A DNA stretch of 64,000 bases from assembly GCA_963803245.1 (NCBI GenBank), contig CAWDLI010000013.1, forward strand, positions 1 to 64,000. Reading direction: 5' to 3'. Positions 1-6,944 of this stretch are shown here, in pieces. Both the position numbers and the translations under genes were made by a program. Within the stretch, counting starts at the first letter, position 1. Each line of letters begins with the position of its first letter. Under the pieces are notes generated by a model that had not been told where the DNA came from, made no database searches, and saw nothing but the letters and a program-made list of their open reading frames with translations. Source of the stretch: JACVRW01 sp963803245. GTDB lineage: Bacteria; Actinomycetota; Thermoleophilia; Solirubrobacterales; Thermoleophilaceae.

Positions 1-824
1 CCGCGGCGGCGGGCCATCGCGGCGCGCAGGGTGGGCAGGTCGGGGATGAGGCGCTCGCCGAGCGAATCCATCACGTGCTCGGAGTGACCCTCTATCACCG
101 CCATGGCCGCCTGCAGCCGCGCCATCACCGCACGCTGCTCGCGCGTCTGGATGAGCGCCGCCAGGCCGCCCTCGCGGAAGGTCTCCACGAGCCGGCTCGG
201 ACTCGGCATCGACGGAAGCCCGCCCGCGGCCCCGCGATCGATCCGTACCTCGACGGACTCGAGGTACTTGCGCACGAGCGACGACATGTGCTCGCGGAGC
301 CAGGGCACTCCCTGGAACTGGAAGACGTGCGTGAGCTCGTGAGCGCAGATCCAGCGCTCGAACGCGGAGCGCTCGACCCCCATGTCGGTGACCGCGCGGC
401 TCAGGTTCGGGGCCACGAAGAGCAGTCGCGGCGGCCTGTCGCCGGCCAGGAGCGAGAGCTCGTACTGGCCGAGCACCCGGTGCGAGACGTAGCCCATCAC
501 GAGGCCGGCCTCCGTGGCCACCGTGGCCGCCGCGCCCACGCGCAGGGCGCCCGCGAGCGGACCGGCGAACGAGAGGCGATCGTCGAGACGCGCGGCCACG
601 GGATCGAGCAGCTCGGCCAGGGACACGAGGTTGGCCGACGCCCAGTCCGACCGGCTCACGAGCTCCGGCGCGGGCACCGGCTCGGCCAGCTCCAGGCCCG
701 TGTACTCCCCGACGGGGCCCTCGAGCTCCGCGCAGATGGTCGCCAGGTCGACGTCGTAGGCGGCGGGGTCGTCGGCGCCCGCGGACAGGTTCGCGACCTG
801 CCGGGCGAGCGACCAATCAACCAT
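1..824 (-). CDS. Zinc-dependent metalloprotease, DUF2342/Zincin_2 family (3' end outside window)
   Basis: The reading frame is open from an ATG at 824 to the window edge, so the C-terminus is missing. The N-terminus begins MVDWSLARQVANLSAG. A zincin motif HELTH lies at residues 162-166, preceded by FERWICA and followed by VFQFQGVPWL, which is the typical setting of the actinobacterial family PF10103, often named coenzyme F420 biosynthesis-associated protein. The two His and the Glu should bind zinc and catalyse hydrolysis; the substrate is unknown. It lies 11 nt downstream of the LigD-type polymerase gene on the same strand and is probably the last visible gene of the ligD-ku operon. The family call is strong, but a role in DNA repair is inference from position only. 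Confidence 0.82.
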   Translation of the reverse strand, partial: MVDWSLARQVANLSAGADDPAAYDVDLATICAELEGPVGEYTGLELAEPVPAPELVSRSDWASANLVSLAELLDPVAARLDDRLSFAGPLAGALRVGAAATVATEAGLVMGYVSHRVLGQYELSLLAGDRPPRLLFVAPNLSRAVTDMGVERSAFERWICAHELTHVFQFQGVPWLREHMSSLVRKYLESVEVRIDRGAAGGLPSMPSPSRLVETFREGGLAALIQTREQRAVMARLQAAMAVIEGHSEHVMDSLGERLIPDLPTLRAAMARRR

Positions 825-835
825 CGTGCGGAACG

Positions 836-1726
836 CTACAGCTCCGGGAGCGCCTGCTGCAGCGAATGGACGGGCTCGAACAGATCGCCGTCGTGCTCGA
901 TCCGCGCGAGCACCTCGTCGGACGTGAAGCTGAGCGCCTCCGGGTCTTCGAGCTCCTCCCAGCGAACCGGCGTGGAGACCGTGGGCCGCGGTCGCGCCCG
1001 CAGCGAGTACACGGAAACGGTCGTCTTGTGCTCGTCGTTCTGGCTCCAGTCGATGAGCACCTTGCCCTTGCGCAGCTCCTTCTTCTGGGTCGACACGATC
1101 AGCTTCGGGTGCGCCGACTCCAGATGGCGGGCGAGCGCCTGCGCGATCGGCTTCGTCTCGTCGTACGTCGCCTCGCCGCGGTTGAGCGGCGCGTAGACCT
1201 GGAGGCCCTTCGAGCCGGACGTCTTCGGAAAGCACTCGAGGCCGAGGCTCTCGAGCGTCTCACGCAGGAGCACGGCGACCTCGCAGCACTCCGCGAGACC
1301 GGCGGGCGGGCCGGGGTCGAGGTCGAACGCCATGACAGTGGGACGCTCGATCGCGGCGGCCAGGGACAGCGACGGGTGCAGCTCGAGGTCGGCCAGGTTC
1401 GCCATCCACACGAGCGTTGGGAGGTCCTCGCAGAGGCAGAAGTCGATCGTCTTGCGCCCGGTGGGGATCGCGGCGGTGCTCACCCACTCGGGCCGGTGCG
1501 ACGGGCACTGCTTCTCGTAGAAGTACTGTCCTTCCACGCCGTTGGGATAGCGCTTCAGCGTGACCGGATGGCCGCGCAGGTGCGGGAGCAGCACCGGCGC
1601 GACGCGCGTGTAGTAGTCGATCACCTGCCCCTTGGTGAAGCCCACCTCGGGGTACATGACCTTGTCGAGGTTCGAGAGGGAGAGCGTGTGGCCCTCCACC
1701 TGCACCTCGACCCGGCGCGCGGGCAA
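836..1726 (-). CDS. LigD-type NHEJ polymerase/primase domain protein
   Basis: This 296-aa protein corresponds to the polymerase domain of bacterial LigD, an archaeo-eukaryotic primase-type fold that fills gaps and adds nucleotides at double-strand breaks. The metal-binding pair D135-x-D137 sits in FDLDPGPP, followed by the SGSKGLQ motif and a late DWSQN motif. It is stand-alone here, whereas in mycobacteria and pseudomonads it is fused to the nuclease and ligase domains. It follows ku by 8 nt and should be translated from the same transcript. The start used is TTG (1726) because no ATG lies nearby; GTG codons a few residues downstream are alternatives, and no convincing Shine-Dalgarno site is visible. 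Confidence 0.93.
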   Translation of the reverse strand: MPARRVEVQVEGHTLSLSNLDKVMYPEVGFTKGQVIDYYTRVAPVLLPHLRGHPVTLKRYPNGVEGQYFYEKQCPSHRPEWVSTAAIPTGRKTIDFCLCEDLPTLVWMANLADLELHPSLSLAAAIERPTVMAFDLDPGPPAGLAECCEVAVLLRETLESLGLECFPKTSGSKGLQVYAPLNRGEATYDETKPIAQALARHLESAHPKLIVSTQKKELRKGKVLIDWSQNDEHKTTVSVYSLRARPRPTVSTPVRWEELEDPEALSFTSDEVLARIEHDGDLFEPVHSLQQALPEL

Positions 1727-1734
1727 CGGACGGG

Positions 1735-2664
1735 CTACTTCTTGGCCGTCTTGCGGCGCGACCCGGAGCCGCTGGACTTCTTGGCGCCGTTCGACGACTT
1801 GCCGGCACCCGATGCCTTGGAGCGGCTGGCGGGCTTCTTCGGCTTCGCGCCGTCGGAGGACTTCTCGCTCGTCTTGCGACCGCCGGGGCTCTTGGCGGCC
1901 GCGATGCTCGCCTCGAGCGCCGCCATCAGGTCGGGCACCTCCTTAGGCTGCTCCGGCGCCGCCTCCACCACGATCTCCTCGCCCTGCGCCTTGCGCTCGA
2001 TCAGGTCGAGCACGCGGTCGCGGTACTCGTCGCGGTACTTGTCCGGGTCGAAGTCACCGGACAGGGAGTCGATCAGCTGGCGCGCCATGTCGAGCTCGCG
2101 CTTGGTCGTCTTCTTGGTGTTGGTGTCGAGGTCCTCGAGCGAGTCCGGCGGCACGACCTCGTCCGCGAACAGCATCGTCTCCATGGTGAGCACGCCGTTG
2201 TGCGGGCGAATCGCGACGAGGCTCTCCTTGTTGCGGAGCACCACCCGCGCGATCGCGACCTTGCCTGCCTCCTCCATGGCGTCGTAGAGCAGGCGGTAGG
2301 CCTTCTCCGCACCGGTGCCCGGGGCGAGGTAGTACGGGTGGTCGTAGAAGATCGGGTCGATCTGGTCGAGGTCCACGAAGTCCTCGATGTCGACGGTGCG
2401 CGACTTCTCGGGCGACAGGGAGTCGAGCTCCTCCGGCTCGATGATCACGTAGCGGTCCGGGCCGATCTCGTAGCCCTTCACGAGGCGCTCGTATGGAATC
2501 TCCTCGCCCGTCTCCGGGTTCACCCGGCGCTGCGCGATGCGCTTGCCCGACTCGCCGTCGATCTGGTGGAAGCGAACGGTCTTGCGCGAAACCGCGCTGA
2601 AGAGCCTGACCGGGATGTTGACCAGGCCGAAGCTGATTGCGCCACTCCAGATTGCACGTGCCAT
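1735..2664 (-). CDS. ku: Ku DNA-end-binding protein
   Basis: This 309-aa bacterial Ku begins MARAIWSGAISFGLVNIPV, the standard N-terminus of the family. Ku homodimers thread onto DNA ends and recruit LigD for non-homologous end joining. Beyond the beta-barrel core (about residues 1-250) is a Lys/Ser/Gly-rich tail ending SGSRRKTAKK. Such basic tails in bacterial Ku bind DNA and help LigD contact. It lies 29 nt after the ligD ligase gene and 8 nt before the polymerase gene, so the NHEJ proteins appear to be co-transcribed. The frame is intact and the length is normal for the family. Confidence 0.97.
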   Translation of the reverse strand: MARAIWSGAISFGLVNIPVRLFSAVSRKTVRFHQIDGESGKRIAQRRVNPETGEEIPYERLVKGYEIGPDRYVIIEPEELDSLSPEKSRTVDIEDFVDLDQIDPIFYDHPYYLAPGTGAEKAYRLLYDAMEEAGKVAIARVVLRNKESLVAIRPHNGVLTMETMLFADEVVPPDSLEDLDTNTKKTTKRELDMARQLIDSLSGDFDPDKYRDEYRDRVLDLIERKAQGEEIVVEAAPEQPKEVPDLMAALEASIAAAKSPGGRKTSEKSSDGAKPKKPASRSKASGAGKSSNGAKKSSGSGSRRKTAKK

Positions 2665-2693
2665 CGCCTCACAAGGTACCCGGCCGAGGGTCC

Positions 2694-4118
2694 TTAACCC
2701 TCCTCACGGATGCAATCTTGCGGGTTTTTGTCGTAGCGAAGGCCCTTGAAGGAGGGTGCGCGAAGGGTTCCCGTGCGGGTCCATTCGCGGTACTCCGCCT
2801 CGGCCACGAGACGCGGCTCCACGAACACGGTGCCCTTCGGCGGCTGTCGGCCGGAGAACGGCGAGTCGTCGCGACGCAATGGCTCGAGCTCGCGCTGGAG
2901 CGTCGTCAGCGTGGACTCCGTGAACCCGGTGCCCACCTTGCCCGAGTAGCGCAGCTCGCCGTCGTCCATGACCCCCACCGCGAGCGCGCCCAGGCTCTTC
3001 CTGCGCCCGCCCTCACCGGGAGTCCACCCGCCGATCACCACGTCCTGCGTGTGCACGTTCTTGACCTTGGTCCAGCCGGACGAGCGCCTCCCCGGCTCGT
3101 AGGGGGAGTCGAGCCGCTTGGCCACCACGCCCTCCACGCCCATCTGCCTGGTCGCGTCGAGCAGCGCGCGGCCCTCGCCGCGGTGGTAGGCGGGCGTGCG
3201 CCACGAGGGACCCTCCAGCTCGAGCCGCTCGAGCACGCCGCGGCGCTCCTCGTAGGGCAGCGGAAGCGTGTAGCGCCCGTCGAGGTAGAGGAGGTCAAAG
3301 ATCACGTAGGTCACGGGCAGGTCGCGCATGCGCCGCTTGACGGCCGAGTCCGAGGCGAGGTGCATCCGCTGCTGCATCCGCTCGAAGCTGGGGCGGCCCT
3401 GCTCGTCGAGCGCCACCACCTCGCCGTCGAGGACGACCCGGTGCGCGCCCAGCTCGCGCGACAGCTCGCGCAGCTCCGGGTAGCGCGGGGTGAAGTCGGT
3501 GAGGTTGCGGCCCTGAAGGCTCCAGTGGCCGTGGTCCGAGTAGGCGAGCGCCCGGACCCCGTCCCACTTCACCTCGAACCCGTAGCGCTGCTCGTCGTGC
3601 GGGAGCTTGCCGAGCCGCGCGAGCATCGGGGCGAGCCGCTCGGGCATCGGCTCGTAGCCGGGATCCGCGGGCGGATCCATGCGGTGGATCATCCAGTCGT
3701 CGCCGCGGGTCCGGAACAGGGCGTAGCGGCCGTTCATCCGCTCGCCCTGGAAGGTCGCGATCACCTCGCCGTCGCGGAACTTCTCGGCCTCGAACGTTCC
3801 CGAGTCCCAGATCCGCATCGTGCCGGCGCCGTACTCGCCCTTCGGGATGTCGCCCTCGAACTCGAGGTACTCGAGCGGGTGGTCCTCGGTGTGGACCGCG
3901 AGCCGGTTCTCGTCCGGATGGTCGGGAACGCCACGCGGCAGCGCCCAGGACGCGAGCGCTCCGTCGTGCTCGAGCCGGAGGTCCCAGTGGAGCCGCCGGG
4001 CGTGATGCTCCTGAACAACGAAGCGCCCGCCGCCCGCCCCGTCAGCCGCGCCGCCGGCGGGCTCCGGCGTGGTCCCGAAGTCCCGCTTCCCCCTATAGCG
4101 ACCGAGCTTGTCCGCCAT
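2694..4118 (-). CDS. ligD: ATP-dependent DNA ligase LigD with 3'-phosphoesterase domain
   Basis: This 474-aa two-domain repair ligase has an N-terminal 3'-phosphoesterase domain (about residues 30-150) with the signature HHARRLHWDLRLEHDG, which trims 3'-phosphate or ribonucleotide ends. A nucleotidyltransferase ligase domain with catalytic K184 in VKWDGVRA follows, and an OB-fold fills the C-terminus. The polymerase module is absent and is encoded separately two genes downstream. This is the first gene of a minus-strand operon with ku, the polymerase and a metalloprotease. A -10-like TATCGT ends 8 nt before the ATG, so the transcript is probably leaderless. Confidence 0.96.
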   Translation of the reverse strand: MADKLGRYRGKRDFGTTPEPAGGAADGAGGGRFVVQEHHARRLHWDLRLEHDGALASWALPRGVPDHPDENRLAVHTEDHPLEYLEFEGDIPKGEYGAGTMRIWDSGTFEAEKFRDGEVIATFQGERMNGRYALFRTRGDDWMIHRMDPPADPGYEPMPERLAPMLARLGKLPHDEQRYGFEVKWDGVRALAYSDHGHWSLQGRNLTDFTPRYPELRELSRELGAHRVVLDGEVVALDEQGRPSFERMQQRMHLASDSAVKRRMRDLPVTYVIFDLLYLDGRYTLPLPYEERRGVLERLELEGPSWRTPAYHRGEGRALLDATRQMGVEGVVAKRLDSPYEPGRRSSGWTKVKNVHTQDVVIGGWTPGEGGRRKSLGALAVGVMDDGELRYSGKVGTGFTESTLTTLQRELEPLRRDDSPFSGRQPPKGTVFVEPRLVAEAEYREWTRTGTLRAPSFKGLRYDKNPQDCIREEG

Positions 4119-4126
4119 GGGACCTG

Positions 4127-4132
4127 ACGATA
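4127..4132 (-). promoter_or_regulatory. -10 box TATCGT of ligD operon (leaderless)
   Basis: On the minus strand TATCGT is followed by 8 nt and then the ligD ATG (4118). A transcript starting 6-8 nt after the box would begin at or next to the start codon. No Shine-Dalgarno site is present. This is one member of a recurrent arrangement in the window. Confidence 0.55.
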
Positions 4133-4151
4133 TGCCCCGCGCGCCCGGGAG

Positions 4152-4802
4152 TTAGCCCAAGGCCGTCTCGGACCGCCGCCGCCGCAGCTCCTCGATGGAC
4201 TCGAAGACGACCGAAGCGCCCGCGTCGAGCAGCTCCTGCTCCGAGAATCCTCCCGTGAGCACCGCGATGGTCTCCAGCCCCGCCCGCTTGGCGGCCTCGC
4301 AGTCCCACGTCGAGTCGCCCACCATCACTGCGTCGTCGCTCCCGGCCTTGTCCACCGCGGCCTGCACGAGGTCGGGCTCGGGCTTGGTGGCCTCCACGTC
4401 GCCCGAGGTGGTCCAGTCGTCCACGAGCTCGCGGGCGTCCAGCAGATCGAGGTAGTGCTCCACCTCTTCGGGCTTGGCCGAGCTGGCCAGCACCACCGGG
4501 TGGCCGTCGTCCTTCAGGTCCACGATCAGGTCGCGCGCGCCCGCGAGTGGCTCAACCTCCTCGATCAGGGCCAGGTAGAGCGCCTTCTCGGCCGACCGGA
4601 GGTCCTCGCCCTTCTCGCTCTCCACGTCCTCGCCGGCGAGTGACTCCACCAGCTGGTCGCCGCCCATCCCGATGTGCCGGTGGATGCGCCAGACGGGCAG
4701 CACGATCTCGTGCTGCCGGAACGCTCGGTACCAGGCGATCGTGTGGTGGTAGTTGGTGTCGACGAGCGTGCCGTCGACGTCGAGGATGGCGGCTGCCGGC
4801 AT
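4152..4802 (-). CDS. HAD-family phosphatase
   Basis: This 216-aa haloacid-dehalogenase superfamily hydrolase resembles phosphoglycolate phosphatase or beta-phosphoglucomutase. Motif I is DVDGTLVDT close to the N-terminus (nucleophile Asp and acid/base Asp), motif II is the Ser of LASSAKPEE, the motif III Lys lies in TKPEPD, and motif IV is VGDSTWD. An alpha-helical cap (about residues 15-90) separates motifs I and II. The ATG at 4802 was chosen because GGAAGGA lies just upstream on the minus strand and the catalytic motif begins six residues in; longer in-frame extensions are Arg-rich and not protein-like. The substrate cannot be told from sequence. It is a single gene, divergent from the next one. 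Confidence 0.88.
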   Translation of the reverse strand: MPAAAILDVDGTLVDTNYHHTIAWYRAFRQHEIVLPVWRIHRHIGMGGDQLVESLAGEDVESEKGEDLRSAEKALYLALIEEVEPLAGARDLIVDLKDDGHPVVLASSAKPEEVEHYLDLLDARELVDDWTTSGDVEATKPEPDLVQAAVDKAGSDDAVMVGDSTWDCEAAKRAGLETIAVLTGGFSEQELLDAGASVVFESIEELRRRRSETALG

Positions 4803-4891
4803 GTCCTTCCCGTGCCCCGCCGGCGGCGTGGGCAAAACCGATTGGACATGCGTCCAGCAGCGGCCCCGGTCGCGCACGCGTGGAGCCCAAG

Positions 4892-5488
4892 GTGACGACT
4901 GAGTACGTGATGACCCCGGTCGCCCTCCACCGATCGCTGCTCGCCCTCGTCGCAATCGCGAGCGTCTGCGTCCTCGCCCTGGCGATGGCCCCCGCCGCCT
5001 CCGCCGGGCAGCAGGCCTGCTCGGCCATGCGGGCCACACCGGCCCAGGTGGGAACCGGCCAGCTCGCGTCGTCCACGCTCTGCCTCCTAAACGCGGAGCG
5101 GGCCCGGCACGACCTTCGGCCGCTCCGGCTGAGCCAGCCGCTCTCCGCGGCCGCGCAGCGCCACGCCTCTGACATGCAGCGGCGCAAGTACTTCTCGCAC
5201 ACCTCGCGTGACGGCTCGAACTTCGTGCAGCGGATCCGCCGCACCGGCTACTTCAAGCGGGCCTCGACCTGGTTCGTCGGCGAGAACCTCGCCTGGGGGG
5301 CAGGGCCCAACCGCTCCTCGCCGCGGGGCATCGTGGCCGCCTGGATGGCCAGCCCGCCGCACCGCCAGAACATCCTCAACTCGCGCTTCCGCGAGGTCGG
5401 CATCGGCGTGGTCGTGGGAGCTCCCAGGCGGAACGTGTTCGGCCTGCCGGCCGGCACCTACGCCACGAGCTTCGGCACCCGCGGCTGA
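4892..5488 (+). CDS. Secreted CAP/SCP-domain protein
   Basis: This is a secreted CAP-superfamily protein (PF00188) of about 198 aa. An N-terminal hydrophobic segment and AAPAAS-type cleavage region form a signal peptide. The CAP core carries LNAERARHDLRPL, a His in AQRHASDM, KYFSHTSRDG, GENLAWG and WMASPPHRQNILN. Bacterial CAP proteins act outside the membrane, often linked to the cell wall or sporulation; their biochemical activity is mostly unknown. The GTG at 4892 is preferred because GGAG lies 6 nt upstream; an ATG at 4910 is the alternative start. A second CAP gene occurs at 27837, under a riboswitch. Confidence 0.86.
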   Translation: MTTEYVMTPVALHRSLLALVAIASVCVLALAMAPAASAGQQACSAMRATPAQVGTGQLASSTLCLLNAERARHDLRPLRLSQPLSAAAQRHASDMQRRKYFSHTSRDGSNFVQRIRRTGYFKRASTWFVGENLAWGAGPNRSSPRGIVAAWMASPPHRQNILNSRFREVGIGVVVGAPRRNVFGLPAGTYATSFGTRG

Positions 5489-5544
5489 GCCGTCGGGCCC
5501 TCCACAGGGGTTTCGCGGCGCCTCGCGCCGGACAGCAGGGGACC

Positions 5545-5769
5545 ATGACTGCTCTCCAGACGCTCACGCGCGCCGAGGTGCCGGCCCCGCCGGCACCCGA
5601 CCAGCCGCTGCCCGATCCCACCGGCCCAGGAGTACCGGACCCCGGCCCCGAGCCCGTCGAGCCCGCGCCGGACGGCCCCTCGACGCCCGAGCCCTCGCCG
5701 CCGGACCTGCCCGAGCCGGGCGCGCCTGACGCGCCCCAGCCGGACCCGAAGGGCCCCGAAACAGCCTGA
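5545..5769 (+). CDS. Proline-rich acidic microprotein (hypothetical)
   Basis: This is a 74-aa open frame, ATG with AGGGG a few nt upstream. After the first dozen residues it is almost wholly Pro, Asp, Glu, Gly and Ala in PxP-type runs such as PDPTGPGVPDPGPEPVEP. It has no membrane segment, signal peptide, Cys or known domain. Third codon positions are G or C in nearly every codon, as in neighbouring genes, which mildly supports coding. However, Pro-rich frames arise easily by chance in such GC-rich DNA, and a minus-strand frame covers the same bases. Whether it is expressed is unknown. Confidence 0.42.
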   Translation: MTALQTLTRAEVPAPPAPDQPLPDPTGPGVPDPGPEPVEPAPDGPSTPEPSPPDLPEPGAPDAPQPDPKGPETA

Positions 5770-5771
5770 AT

Positions 5772-5809
5772 GCCATCGGTGCGCCGCCGGCCGAGCCGGC
5801 GGCTTCCGC
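5772..5809 (-). repeat. Dispersed hairpin repeat, copy 1
   Basis: A perfect 9-bp stem GCCGCCGGC (5783-5791) / GCCGGCGGC (5795-5803) closes on a CGA loop, flanked by CATCGGTGC and TTCCGC. Read on the minus strand it begins GCGGAAGC immediately after the TAG of the topoisomerase gene. The whole 38-bp unit is identical, in reverse orientation, to the copy at 16067-16104. It probably acts as a transcript 3' end or mRNA stabiliser for the convergent genes here. Confidence 0.85.
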
Positions 5810-6871
5810 CTAGGCAGCGAGGTCCCGCGCCCGCGCGACCGCGTCGGATCCGCGGTCGCCGGCGAGCAGGTCCAGCACGGCGCTCTCCACGCGGCCCTGG
5901 ACGTCCGGCCACGCGCCGGTGTCCTCCGCCAGCTCAGGCAGCACGCCGCCGATGGTGAGCCCGCCGTCGAAGCGGTCGAACACGCGCGGATCGATGTACG
6001 ACGCCCGGCAGACGGCCGGCGTGTTGCCCAGGTAGCTGGCTGTCTCCTTGATCGCGCGCGTCTTCGCGCGCTTGCGCCCGGTCTTCGAGCCGGTCGCGGC
6101 CACGCCCGACACCGACAGGGCCACGGCGGCCAGCACGGTCGCGCTCCAGGTGCGGAAGTCCTTGGCCGAGAACTCGCGCCCGGCGGCCTCCTTCACGTAC
6201 TCGTTCACGTCGCGCGACTTCACGTCGACCCAGCGGCGGCCGTCGCGCCACGCCAGCAGCTCCTCCCCGCCGCCGCGCCGGCGCTTCAGCTCGGTCACGA
6301 CCTCGGCCACGGTCGGGTCACCGAAGGCCTGGAGCCGGCGCTTGCCGCCCTTTGACTCGTAGTCGAAGGTCACGACGTCATCGTCAACGGTCACGTGGCG
6401 CTTGCCCATCGTGGCGATGCCGTAGGTGTCGTTCTCCTCGGCGTAGTCCTCCGACCCGATCCGGAAGAAGCCGCGGTCGAGCAGCCTCGTGGCGCATGCG
6501 AGCACGCGCTCGCGAGGCATCCCGTCCCGGGCGAGGTCCTTCGCGACGCGCTTCCGCAGGCGCGGCAGCGCGCGAGCGAACTCCTCCATCGACTCGAACT
6601 TCTCGCGATCGCGGCGCTCGCGCCAGAGGTCGTGGTAGCGGTACTGCTTGCGGCCCGCCGCGTCCGCCCCGGTGGCCTGGATGTGGCCCAGCGGATAGGG
6701 ACAGACCCACACGTCCTCCCACGCGGGCGGGATGGCCAGCTCGCGGATCCGCTCCAGCACGGAGGGCTCCGTGATGCGCTTGCCGTCCTCGTCGAGGTAC
6801 TCGAAGCCCTTGCCGCGCCGCCGGCGTCTGATGCCGGGGCCGGAGCAGTCCACACGTCGAAGTCGCGCCAC
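5810..6871 (-). CDS. DNA topoisomerase type IB
   Basis: This 353-aa enzyme is a poxvirus/eukaryote-like type IB topoisomerase, which relaxes supercoils by a 3'-phosphotyrosine intermediate. The N-terminal domain carries IPPAWEDVWVCPYPLGHIQATG. The catalytic domain has an Arg/Lys cluster in RIGSEDYAEENDTYGIATM, the conserved KDFRTW segment, and the nucleophilic Tyr in NTPAVCRASYIDPRVF near the C-terminus. Length and motif order fit the bacterial branch. The GTG start is not firmly fixed. It is divergent from the helicase-nuclease gene. The hairpin repeat begins directly after its stop codon. Confidence 0.93.
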   Translation of the reverse strand: MARLRRVDCSGPGIRRRRRGKGFEYLDEDGKRITEPSVLERIRELAIPPAWEDVWVCPYPLGHIQATGADAAGRKQYRYHDLWRERRDREKFESMEEFARALPRLRKRVAKDLARDGMPRERVLACATRLLDRGFFRIGSEDYAEENDTYGIATMGKRHVTVDDDVVTFDYESKGGKRRLQAFGDPTVAEVVTELKRRRGGGEELLAWRDGRRWVDVKSRDVNEYVKEAAGREFSAKDFRTWSATVLAAVALSVSGVAATGSKTGRKRAKTRAIKETASYLGNTPAVCRASYIDPRVFDRFDGGLTIGGVLPELAEDTGAWPDVQGRVESAVLDLLAGDRGSDAVARARDLAA

Positions 6872-6932
6872 GCACCGCGTGTGCCCCGCCGCGCGGCAGC
6901 CTAATCACCGTGGCCGGGCTCGGGGCGCGGCG

Positions 6933-6938
6933 TATCCT
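6933..6938 (+). promoter_or_regulatory. -10 box TATCCT of helicase-nuclease gene (leaderless)
   Basis: TATCCT is followed by 6 nt and the ATG at 6945, with no Shine-Dalgarno site. The transcript is expected to start on or next to the start codon. Confidence 0.55.
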
Positions 6939-6944
6939 GGCTCG

